A DNA stretch of 64,000 nt from Frankia sp. QA3 (GTDB lineage: Bacteria > Actinomycetota > Actinomycetes > Frankiales > Frankiaceae). The DNA is taken from assembly GCF_000262465.1 (NCBI RefSeq), contig NZ_CM001489.1:6657894-6721893 (forward strand), in the 5' to 3' direction. The translations under genes were made by a program, and so were the position numbers. Positions within the stretch are counted from its first letter, which is position 1; every line of letters begins with the position of its first letter. The notes beneath the pieces were generated by a model. It was not told the DNA's origin. It searched no databases and worked only from the letters and a program-made list of their open reading frames with translations. Below are positions 53,442-60,525 of this stretch, in pieces.

Positions 53442-53926
53442 GGAGGGCAGTCTGTCCCGGTTCATTTGATCCGATCACCAACGGCCATCTCGACATCGTC
53501 GTCAGGGCGAGCAAGCTCTTCGACGAGGTCGTGGTCGCCGTTTCGATCAACAAGAACAAGGCCACCCTGTTCACCATCGATGAGCGCATGGAGCTCATTC
53601 GTGAGGCGGTGCGCAATCATCCGATGGCGCCGTCCAACGTCGTGGTGGATGCATCACACGGCCTGGTGGTCGACTTTTGTCGTGCGCGGGGTATCCAGTC
53701 GATCGTCAAGGGTCTGCGCGCAGTCAGCGACTTCGATTACGAACTTCAGATGGCTCAGATGAACAATTCGCTCGCAGGTGTGGAGACGCTCTTCATGAGC
53801 ACGAACCCGCAGTATGCGTTTCTGTCCTCGAGCCTGGTGAAGGAGGTCGCCCGCTACGGAGGGGACGTCTCGCACCTCGTGCCCGACGTGGTGCTCAAGC
53901 AGCTCCGCGAGCGCGCGGTCGAGTAG
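53438..53926 (+). CDS. coaD: phosphopantetheine adenylyltransferase
   Basis: CoaD makes dephospho-CoA from 4'-phosphopantetheine and ATP. The 162-residue protein has the nucleotidyltransferase motif CPGSFDPITNGHLDIV, KGLRAVSDFDYELQMAQMN, and the PPAT ending FLSSSLVKEVARYGGDVSHLVP. ATG 53438 overlaps the rsmD stop as ATGA. Confidence 0.97.
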   Translation: MRRAVCPGSFDPITNGHLDIVVRASKLFDEVVVAVSINKNKATLFTIDERMELIREAVRNHPMAPSNVVVDASHGLVVDFCRARGIQSIVKGLRAVSDFDYELQMAQMNNSLAGVETLFMSTNPQYAFLSSSLVKEVARYGGDVSHLVPDVVLKQLRERAVE

Positions 53927-54241
53927 TTGTTCCGCCGTAGCTGAGGGCGCGCCCGAGGGAGCTTGCCCAGCAGTCCGCTCGAACGTGGTCGCGGGATGGG
54001 CGGCCATGGCCGGCCGGCTCGCCGGGTGCCACCGGGGGTGCCGACCGCGTGCGGGCCGTGCCGGGACCCGATCGGATACGCTGGACGCGTAGTCGTCGAC
54101 TGGCTGGGGTGCGCCCGGCGGTCCTCCGGGTGGCCTGAGTAGCCATCGGGGGCCGGCTTCTCGGTCGTCAGCCGGCGCTGCAACAGCCCCGCCCCCATGT
54201 AAGGCCCGCCTCAGGCGGGCTTTCCCGAGCCGAACCTAGAC
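53927..54241 (+). promoter_or_regulatory. leader of the DUF177-rpmF operon with hairpin terminator
   Basis: TACGCT at 54077-54082 fits a -10 box. About 120 nt downstream the stem GCCCGCC-TCA-GGCGGGC (54204-54220) is followed by TTTCCC. Either the stem ends the coaD transcript, or the DUF177 operon has an attenuated leader. GTG 54242 has no ribosome site close by. Confidence 0.4.
54204..54226 (+). terminator. intrinsic terminator-like hairpin before DUF177 gene
   Basis: GCCCGCC (54204-54210) and GGCGGGC (54214-54220) form a perfect 7-bp stem with loop TCA, then TTT. It lies 280 bp after coaD and 16 bp before the next start. Confidence 0.6.
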
Positions 54242-54871
54242 GTGAATTCGACTGCCGCCATGACTGGATCCCACCCCCGCCGTAGGACGCCCAAGGGCCC
54301 CCTCGTGCTTGACACCCGCGAGCTCGGCCGGCGGCCGGGGTCGATGCGCCGTGTCCGGACTCAGGCGGCGCTTCCTGCCGATCTCGGGACCGAGATGATG
54401 TGGGTCCCCGCGGGGGCCACCGCCACGTTGGATCTCCGTCTGGAGTCGGTGATCGAGGGGGTGCTGGTCAGCGGCACGGTCGTGGCCCCGCTGCGAGGCG
54501 AGTGCGGACGCTGTCTCGACGAGGTGTCCGACGTCGGCACCGTCGAGGTCCTGGAGCTTTTCTACTACGCTGACCGGGCGGTGGACGTGGCGGACGAAGA
54601 CGACGCCCGGGTCCTCGTCGACGATCATGCCGACCTCGAGCCCGTGGTCCGGGACGCCTTGGTGCTGAACCTGCCGTTGTCCCCTACCTGCCGGCCGGAC
54701 TGTGCGGGACTGTGCGTGGATTGTGGGGCCCGGCTGGACGAGGTCGGGTCGGATCACTCCCACGACCGTCTCGATGCGCGGTGGGCTGCGTTGTCCGCTC
54801 TGGCGGAAAGCGCTCCGACGGGAACTGATCAGGGTCGGTCCGACCCTGACGAGAGCAAGGAGAAGAAATAG
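54242..54871 (+). CDS. DUF177 (YceD) family protein
   Basis: A 209-residue YceD-type protein; the family accompanies rpmF in most bacteria and is implicated in 23S rRNA metabolism in bacteria and chloroplasts. Visible are LDTRELGRRPGSMRRV, GTVVAPLRGECGRCLDEVSDVGTVEVLELFYY, and the cysteine pattern LPLSPTCRPDCAGLCVDCGARLD. GTG 54242 or ATG 54260 may be the start. The stop TAG shares its G with the rpmF start. Confidence 0.9.
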   Translation: MNSTAAMTGSHPRRRTPKGPLVLDTRELGRRPGSMRRVRTQAALPADLGTEMMWVPAGATATLDLRLESVIEGVLVSGTVVAPLRGECGRCLDEVSDVGTVEVLELFYYADRAVDVADEDDARVLVDDHADLEPVVRDALVLNLPLSPTCRPDCAGLCVDCGARLDEVGSDHSHDRLDARWAALSALAESAPTGTDQGRSDPDESKEKK

Positions 54872-55041
54872 TGGCCGTCCCGAAGCGGCGCACCTCGCGC
54901 AGCAACACCCGGTCCCGCCGTTCGCAGTGGAAGGCCAAGGTGCCGACCCTCGCGAAGTGCTCGCGGGGGCACGTGATCCGGCCGCACACCGTGTGCACGA
55001 CGTGCGGCCGGTACAACGATCGTCAGGTGCTTGACGTCTGA
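54871..55041 (+). CDS. rpmF: ribosomal protein bL32
   Basis: A 56-residue L32: AVPKRRTSRSNTRSRRSQWKA, then a zinc-ribbon-like KCSRGHVIRPHTVCTTCGRYNDRQVLDV. The four metal positions read Cys, His or Cys, Cys, Cys. GTG 54871 has AAGGAG upstream and overlaps the DUF177 stop by one base. It lies between DUF177 and plsX, the classic order. Confidence 0.95.
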   Translation: MAVPKRRTSRSNTRSRRSQWKAKVPTLAKCSRGHVIRPHTVCTTCGRYNDRQVLDV

Positions 55042-55047
55042 CCCGAT

Positions 55048-56121
55048 GTGACCCGCATCGCCGTTGATCTGCTGGGGGAGGGGCTCCCTATCGGGCCCCT
55101 CCTTGAAGCGTTGCCCACCGCGTTGGACGCGGACCCGCGCCTGGTGCTGATCCTGGTGACGCCCGCGGAAGGTGTTCGTGAGGATCTGGCGCGGCTCGGT
55201 ATCGTGCCTGGCGAGCGAGTGCTGCTGAGGTCCGCCACCCGTACGGTGACGGGCGGACCTGATGCTCTTCGTGACGTGCGCGCGCGCCGGGACGCAGGTA
55301 TCCGGGTGGCCGCCCGGCTGGTTCGCGAGGGTCACGCCGATGCGATGGTCTCGGTAGCGCCGGCCGAGTCGGTCGTCGCTGCCGCCCAGTTCACCCACGG
55401 GCTGCTGCCCGGCGCGACGAAGGCGGTGCTTGCTGCGATCGTTGGCCGGCGAGATGCGGGCGTCGTGTTGTGCGATGCCGGATCGACCGTCGGGGTGACG
55501 GCCGATGAACTCGCCCAGTTCGCGCTGCTGGGCAGCGCATACGCGGCGTTGCGGTTCACGGTGGACACGCCCCGGATCGGGCTGCTGGCCCCCCGGGAGG
55601 CGTTGTCGGATCAGCCGCGGCGCCTCGCCGACGAGCTGCTTCGGTTGCTCGACCTGAACTATGTCGGTCCGTGCACAGTGGAAAGCGTTCTCGCCGGTCC
55701 CGAGCCGGCCGGCCAGGATGGGGCGGCGACAGGATGGTCGGCAGCCGCAGGGCCGGGCAGGCGGCTTGAGGTCGCGGTGACCGACGGATACACCGGTGAT
55801 GTCGTGCTCTCGACCATTCGAGGCGTGTCGAGCTGGGTACGTCAAGATGCGGCCGGCCGCACCGATGCCGGCCTGGATCCGGCATGGGGAACATTGGAAG
55901 ATCCTGATGTGCGAGGGGGAACGATCGTGCTGGGGGTCGACGGTGTCGCGGTCCACGCGGAGCGCACCCGAGGAGGATCCGTGGATGCCGGGGCCGGCGG
56001 ACTGCTCGCGGCGCTGAAGGTGGCTTCGTTGGCCGTGCGCGGGGATCTCGTCCCGCGGACGCGGGCCGCAATGGCGACCCTGGTGACGCGGCGGCGCGCG
56101 CTGGCTGGGTTGGCCGGATGA
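55048..56121 (+). CDS. plsX: PlsX-like phosphate acyltransferase, divergent
   Basis: By position (rpmF-plsX-rnc) and overall fold this 357-residue protein is PlsX, which makes acyl-phosphate from acyl-ACP. It starts TRIAVDLLGEG..P and has RDAGIRVAARLVREGHADAMVSVAPAESVVAAAQ, where PlsX normally reads VSAGNTGAL, and MGGD-type N-terminal residues are replaced by LLGEG. Several family hallmarks are thus lost. It may use another substrate or be a degenerate copy with a second plsX elsewhere. GTG 55048 lies 6 bp after rpmF, and the stop overlaps rnc. Confidence 0.75.
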   Translation: MTRIAVDLLGEGLPIGPLLEALPTALDADPRLVLILVTPAEGVREDLARLGIVPGERVLLRSATRTVTGGPDALRDVRARRDAGIRVAARLVREGHADAMVSVAPAESVVAAAQFTHGLLPGATKAVLAAIVGRRDAGVVLCDAGSTVGVTADELAQFALLGSAYAALRFTVDTPRIGLLAPREALSDQPRRLADELLRLLDLNYVGPCTVESVLAGPEPAGQDGAATGWSAAAGPGRRLEVAVTDGYTGDVVLSTIRGVSSWVRQDAAGRTDAGLDPAWGTLEDPDVRGGTIVLGVDGVAVHAERTRGGSVDAGAGGLLAALKVASLAVRGDLVPRTRAAMATLVTRRRALAGLAG

Positions 56122-56936
56122 CGCGCCATCTTCCGCCTCCTCCGCCGCGGGACGGTCTGATCGAGGTCCTTGAGGCCGCCATCGATCCGGAGCTGCTCGA
56201 CCGGGCACTCACGCACCGTTCCTACGCCTATGAGAAGGGCGGCCTTCCGACCAACGAGCGGTTGGAGTTTCTGGGCGATGCGGTGCTCGGCCTCGTCGTG
56301 ACCGCAGCACTCTTCCTCCGCCATCCCGATCTTCCCGAGGGGCAGCTGGCCAAGCAGCGGGCCTCGGTGGTGAACATGCGGGCGCTCGCCGACGTGGCGC
56401 GTGGCATCGGTCCGACCGGCCTCGGGCCCTATTTGCTGCTCGGCCGAGGGGAGGAGACGACCGGAGGTCGCGACAAGGCGAGTATTCTCGCCGACACCCT
56501 CGAGGCCATTATCGGCGCGGTCTATCTCTCGGCCGGCCTCGACGCCGCCTCCGACTTCGTGCATCGCCTGTTCGATCCGTTGTTGGACGAGGCCGCGGGT
56601 CGCGGCGCCGGGCTGGACTGGAAGACATCGCTGCAGGAGCAGACGGCGCTGCTTGCCCTCGGGCCGCCCGAGTACGTGGTCGAGGAGGCCGGTCCCGATC
56701 ACGCCAAGAGGTTCACGGCCTACGCGCGGATCGCCGGCGAGCCCCTGGGCGAGGGCGAGGGCGGCAGTAAGAAGGAAGCGGAGCAGCGGGCCGCTGCCGC
56801 GGCCTTCGCCGTGCTCGAGAGCCGGGCGGCCGGGGCGGCACAACCGGACGGAGACGGCGGTTCGACCGGTCCAGCTCTGCGTGGCGACGCATCCGTGGCT
56901 GGTCGACTGGAACACGGGCACCTCTCGGGTCCCTGA
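56118..56936 (+). CDS. rnc: ribonuclease III
   Basis: RNase III cleaves double-stranded RNA, including rRNA precursors. The 272-residue protein has the signature NERLEFLGDAVLGLVV, the second catalytic region DTLEAIIGAVYLSAGL, and a C-terminal dsRNA-binding domain (DWKTSLQEQTALLALGPPEYVVEEAGPDHAKRF...GGSKKEAEQRAAAAAFAVL). A 45-residue C-terminal extension is not part of the family. ATG 56118 overlaps the plsX stop. Confidence 0.96.
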   Translation: MTRHLPPPPPRDGLIEVLEAAIDPELLDRALTHRSYAYEKGGLPTNERLEFLGDAVLGLVVTAALFLRHPDLPEGQLAKQRASVVNMRALADVARGIGPTGLGPYLLLGRGEETTGGRDKASILADTLEAIIGAVYLSAGLDAASDFVHRLFDPLLDEAAGRGAGLDWKTSLQEQTALLALGPPEYVVEEAGPDHAKRFTAYARIAGEPLGEGEGGSKKEAEQRAAAAAFAVLESRAAGAAQPDGDGGSTGPALRGDASVAGRLEHGHLSGP

Positions 56937-57042
56937 GGGCGGCGGCCCGACCTGCCCGTCATGATCCCGACGGTCCGCGGTCGACGGATGGCCCGCACTG
57001 GTGCCGCCCGTCACGTCTGCCTTTACCCGACAGTCGGAGATC

Positions 57043-58026
57043 ATGCCAGAGCTACCAGAGGTGGAGGTCGTTCGCCGCGGGCTGCAGCGTGGCGTCGTCG
57101 GCCGGGTCGTCGCCTCGGTCGAGGTGCGTCACCCGCGTGCGATCCGTCGCCATGCGGCCGGTGCGGGCGATTTCTCCGCGCTGCTCGTCGGGCGGCGGGT
57201 AACGGCCGCGAGACGTCGCGGCAAGTACCTGTGGCTTGCACTTCGAGCGGATCCCACGGCCGCCGCCGTGGTTCCGGTGGCTGCGCCGGCGCCGACGCAG
57301 CCACCGGCGGTCGAGCCGGAGATGGCGAGTGCGCCCATGGGCCTGCCCTTGCCGAACGCTGCCCCGTCATCCGCCCCGGACGACGCCCTGATCGCGCATC
57401 TCGGCATGAGCGGTCAGCTGCTCGTGGTGCCGCCGACGACTCCGGATCACAAGCACCTGCGGATCCGCTTCACCTTCCTTGACGGAGGCCGTGAGCTGCG
57501 GTTCGTGGACCAGCGAACCTTTGGCGGCCTCGCGGTCGCGGTCGGCGGTGGAGAACTGCCCGAGCCGGTCGCCCACATCGCCCGGGATCCACTTGACCCC
57601 GCTTTCGACGAGGACCTCGTCGCTCGACGCCTGCGTGACCGTCGTACCGGGATCAAGCGGGCATTGCTCGACCAGACGCTGGTCAGCGGTGTGGGCAACA
57701 TCTACGCGGACGAGGCGCTGTGGGCGGCGAGGCTCCACTATGCCCGTCCGACGGAGACCCTGACCCGTTCCGAGGTCCGTCGGCTGCTGGGTTGCGTCCG
57801 CGCGGTCATGGTTGCGGCGCTCGACGCGGGCGGGACGTCCTTCGACAGGTTGTACGTCTCGACGGAGGGGGTCAGCGGATTGTTCGAGCGGTCGCTCGAG
57901 GTCTACGGTCGCGCGGGTCTGCTCTGCGGCCGGTGTGGGGACACGATCCGGCGGGACGCCTTCATGAACCGATCCAGCTTCACCTGCCCCACCTGCCAGC
58001 GCCCACCCCGTCGGGCCAGATGGTAA
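57043..58026 (+). CDS. mutM: formamidopyrimidine-DNA glycosylase
   Basis: MutM/Fpg removes oxidised purines and nicks at the abasic site. The 327-residue protein has the catalytic PELPEVE N-terminus, Lys61 (RRGKYLWL), the H2TH region (SGVGNIYADEALWAARLHYARP) and the zinc finger C-x2-C-x16-C-x2-C (CGRCGDT...FTCPTCQR). A 44-residue Pro/Ala-rich insert (about residues 70-113) separates the strand LWLALRAD from DDALIAHLGMSGQLL, making it about 40 residues longer than usual. ATG 57043 must be the start because the Pro after Met is catalytic. Confidence 0.95.
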   Translation: MPELPEVEVVRRGLQRGVVGRVVASVEVRHPRAIRRHAAGAGDFSALLVGRRVTAARRRGKYLWLALRADPTAAAVVPVAAPAPTQPPAVEPEMASAPMGLPLPNAAPSSAPDDALIAHLGMSGQLLVVPPTTPDHKHLRIRFTFLDGGRELRFVDQRTFGGLAVAVGGGELPEPVAHIARDPLDPAFDEDLVARRLRDRRTGIKRALLDQTLVSGVGNIYADEALWAARLHYARPTETLTRSEVRRLLGCVRAVMVAALDAGGTSFDRLYVSTEGVSGLFERSLEVYGRAGLLCGRCGDTIRRDAFMNRSSFTCPTCQRPPRRARW

Positions 58027-58233
58027 GATTCGATCACATGTTCGAAGACGGTCGCCTCGTCGTGAGGTGATCTCGAACGTGGCAACGCGGGGGCGCTGAG
58101 AGCCCGCCCACCGCGCTGGACAACGCAGTCGCCTCATCCGGGGCCGAGTTCGGGATGCTCCCGGCTCGGTGAGGCACCACCGACGGCGTCGGGTCGCGCT
58201 TCGGCCGCCCGGCGCGAGAGGGACGGAGATGCC

Positions 58234-58995
58234 ATGAATCCGGATGCGCTGCTTGGCCGGGTGCGGAAACTCCTGGCCATGGCGGAGGCCGAGGGGCTCA
58301 CCGAGGCCGCCAGGGAGGCGTACAACATCAAGGCGGCTGAGCTCATCGCTCAGTACGGCATCGACCGCGCGCTCATCGAGGAGGCCGCGCCGAGTCGGGT
58401 CGCCGCCGCCGACCTCGTGGTGGCTGTCGACTCGCCCTACGCCCGAGACAAGATCTCGCTGTTGGCGAGCATCGCAGCCCCGCTGGGATGCCGGCTCGTG
58501 CATCGCACGGTTCGCCGTGACCACGGGACGGAACATGCCGCGCACCTTTTCGGCATGGATACGGACATCCACCGCGTGCAGCTGTTGTTCACCTCACTGC
58601 TGGTGCAGCAGGTGCACGGATTGGCCGTCACGCGTCCGCCGCGGCATGAGGACCCCAGAGCGTTTCGCCGGTCGTGGATGGCCGGGTTCGCCTTGGCCGT
58701 CGCGCAGCGGTTGGCCCGCACGGAGCGGACGGCTCGCGAGCGGGCTCAGGCTCAGCGGCGGGAGGACCCGGACGACGGTGTGGGGGGTCCGTCGGTCGCG
58801 GTGGTCCTGGCCGATCGGAGCCAGCGGGTGGATGCGCATCTCGCCGCCGTCTATCCGCGCCTGCGGACGCCACGTGCTCGTCAGCTTTCCGGCAGCGGCG
58901 GCCGGGCAGGTTACCTGGCCGGCGAGCGAGCCGATCTCGGGCTTGGCAACCGGGTGTCCGGCCGGGTCTCGCCGGCGATCGGCTCGCGTGGATAG
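58234..58995 (+). CDS. DUF2786 family protein
   Basis: A 253-residue protein whose first 40 residues (LLGRVRKLLAMAEAEGLTEAAREAYNIKAAELIAQYGIDRALIEE) are the DUF2786 motif, a helical pair of unknown function. The middle is conserved-looking (DKISLLASIAAPLGCRLVHRT...LFGMDTDIHRVQLLFTSLLVQQVHGL), typical of the longer actinobacterial members. The C-terminus is Arg/Gly-rich. No catalytic motif is evident. ATG 58234 has GGGACGGAG-type upstream sequence. It follows mutM by 207 bp, and in that gap TTCGA and TCGAA elements recur with no clear meaning. Confidence 0.8.
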   Translation: MNPDALLGRVRKLLAMAEAEGLTEAAREAYNIKAAELIAQYGIDRALIEEAAPSRVAAADLVVAVDSPYARDKISLLASIAAPLGCRLVHRTVRRDHGTEHAAHLFGMDTDIHRVQLLFTSLLVQQVHGLAVTRPPRHEDPRAFRRSWMAGFALAVAQRLARTERTARERAQAQRREDPDDGVGGPSVAVVLADRSQRVDAHLAAVYPRLRTPRARQLSGSGGRAGYLAGERADLGLGNRVSGRVSPAIGSRG

Positions 58996-59012
58996 ACGAC
59001 GGATCTTCCTGG

Positions 59013-59339
59013 CTAGAGCTTGCCGCCCGGAAGGTTGGGAACTGCGGTCTGCGTGGGCCCGGCGGTCCGAGGCGGAGCGTAGCCGGGACCGATGATCTCG
59101 GCTTGGCCGTCGACCGGTTCGGGCGTCACATGACGATCACCGTCGGTGCTTGCATGCGGGACGGGTAGCGCTCCGCCGTCCTGGGAGAAGTCCTGCCCGC
59201 AACCGCTGAGCAGCAGTGCCGACCCGAGGGCTCCGCAGACGAGTGCCACGGCGGTGGACCTGCGGCGGGAACGCGGCCGGAGGGGCCGCGCCCGTTGGGG
59301 GTCCACCGGCCGTCGTGCCTCGCTCGATCGGCCTGCCAT
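59013..59339 (-). CDS. small lipoprotein
   Basis: A 108-residue protein with an Arg-rich N-region, a hydrophobic segment (TAVALVCGALGSALLL) and the lipobox LSGC at about residues 44-47, followed by a short Pro/Asp-rich mature part of some 60 residues with no fold recognised. It is predicted to be anchored to the outer face of the membrane. ATG 59339 is used; GTG 59363 is possible. It is divergent from the acylphosphatase gene. Confidence 0.65.
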   Translation of the reverse strand: MAGRSSEARRPVDPQRARPLRPRSRRRSTAVALVCGALGSALLLSGCGQDFSQDGGALPVPHASTDGDRHVTPEPVDGQAEIIGPGYAPPRTAGPTQTAVPNLPGGKL

Positions 59340-59387
59340 GTCTGAGAAAGATGAGGTGTCCACGATGGGCTGTACCCTACCGTGCTG

Positions 59388-59699
59388 ATGAGCGAGGTAC
59401 CCATGAAGCAGGTGGCGCCTGGCCCGACCGTGGTCCGGTTCACGGCTCGTGTCGTCGGCCGCGTTCAGGGCGTCGGTTTTCGTGACTACGTGCGTACCCG
59501 TGGCCGCCGGCTTGGCCTGGTGGGAACCGCGACCAATATGCCCGATGGCGCGGTCGAGGTGATTGCGGAGGGCGCGGAGCCTGCGTGTCAGGACCTCGCC
59601 CGCCTGCTCGTGACGGGTCACACCCCTGGTTGGACGGATCGGGTCGAGGTGGTGTGGCAGAGGGCACAGGGCGATCTGGTCGACTTTCGCCGGAAGTGA
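59388..59699 (+). CDS. acyP: acylphosphatase
   Basis: Hydrolyses acyl phosphates such as acetyl phosphate. The 103-residue protein has the signature VVGRVQGVGFRDYVRTRGRRLGLVGTATNMPDGAVEVIAEG with the catalytic Arg (FR) and Asn (TNMPDG). The start is uncertain: ATG 59388 fits a -10 (TACCCT 59373-59378 or TACCGT 59378-59383) and a nearly leaderless transcript; ATG 59403 has an AGG just upstream. Acylphosphatase upstream of smc is a common actinobacterial order. Confidence 0.93.
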   Translation: MSEVPMKQVAPGPTVVRFTARVVGRVQGVGFRDYVRTRGRRLGLVGTATNMPDGAVEVIAEGAEPACQDLARLLVTGHTPGWTDRVEVVWQRAQGDLVDFRRK

Positions 59700-59912
59700 C
59701 TGCTTGTGGACGCTGCGCTGGCAGAACTGTCATCAGGATGACGGTCAAGTTTTTGCGTGTTCACCGGATCAGCCGGGGGGCATGTGGCATGCTCTTGACT
59801 TTCGGTCACTCGACGTGGGACTCTAGAGACATTGTTTGGGGCGCACTCTGATCTGTTCGGATCTTGTGTTGTCCGACACCCACTAGGTCACTCATCGTGG
59901 AGGACCATCACT

Positions 59913-60110
59913 ATGGCGAAGGCCCTTTTCGGCCACGTCGGTTCCGGCGGCGACCTGCGTCTCTCCTACGAGGTACGCCGGCTCCGTGCCCGAGTTGCGG
60001 AGCTTGAGGCTGAACTGACTCGAGTACGCGAGGTCAACGAGGCGCTGGTTGGAGGTGTCGACGTACCGGAGGATGTCCGGGCACTCGACGCTGAGCCGGC
60101 GTACAGCTGA
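59913..60110 (+). CDS. small coiled-coil protein upstream of smc
   Basis: A 65-residue protein: a basic start (MAKALFGHVGSGGDLRLSYEVRRL) leads into a coiled coil (RLRARVAELEAELTRVREVNEALVGG) and an acidic tail (VPEDVRALDAEPAYS). It resembles a small conserved actinobacterial protein of unknown role. ATG 59913 has GGAGG at 59899-59903. It lies between acyP and smc on the same strand. A GGGGCG...CGCCCC hairpin at about 60128-60154 may end its transcript. Confidence 0.8.
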   Translation: MAKALFGHVGSGGDLRLSYEVRRLRARVAELEAELTRVREVNEALVGGVDVPEDVRALDAEPAYS

Positions 60111-60525
60111 ACCGTAAGGTCGGCTATCGGGGCGTTTCCTGCGGGGGCGCCCCTTCGTACTAACTGCGCCCAGCTTTAAGCAATTTTCGGGCCTCAGTGT
60201 GTGCATAATCGGTCACGCATTGTAATCGAAACGTTGCTTAATCGGAGGCGGTCGTCGCGGCGCCAGGATCGTCGTCTCGGGGGTGGACCTCCGGTGCGAC
60301 CTTGGAGTGCCGCGATGTTCCGTCCCCGTTCGGGGGGCTGGGATGTAGCACCGGTCTCGTCGGAATTCTGGTGAGGCAGGTTGTTGTTCTGACTCCGCGG
60401 ATCTCGCCGGAGTGTAGCGACGCGATCGCTTTGCGTCGCTCGATAGGATGGGGCTGTCCCACCGTCGGCTGATCCCGGCCATCCGTCACCAGTCCGGCGA
60501 GCCCTCCTCACCGCTCCGGAGACCG
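60111..60525 (+). promoter_or_regulatory. 415-bp region upstream of smc
   Basis: It contains a hairpin AGCGACGC / GCGTCGCT (60416-60440) immediately followed by TAGGAT (60444-60449), a TAnnnT -10 box 77 bases before the smc GTG. The -35 region overlaps the hairpin, so the inverted repeat could be an operator of smc. Confidence 0.4.
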
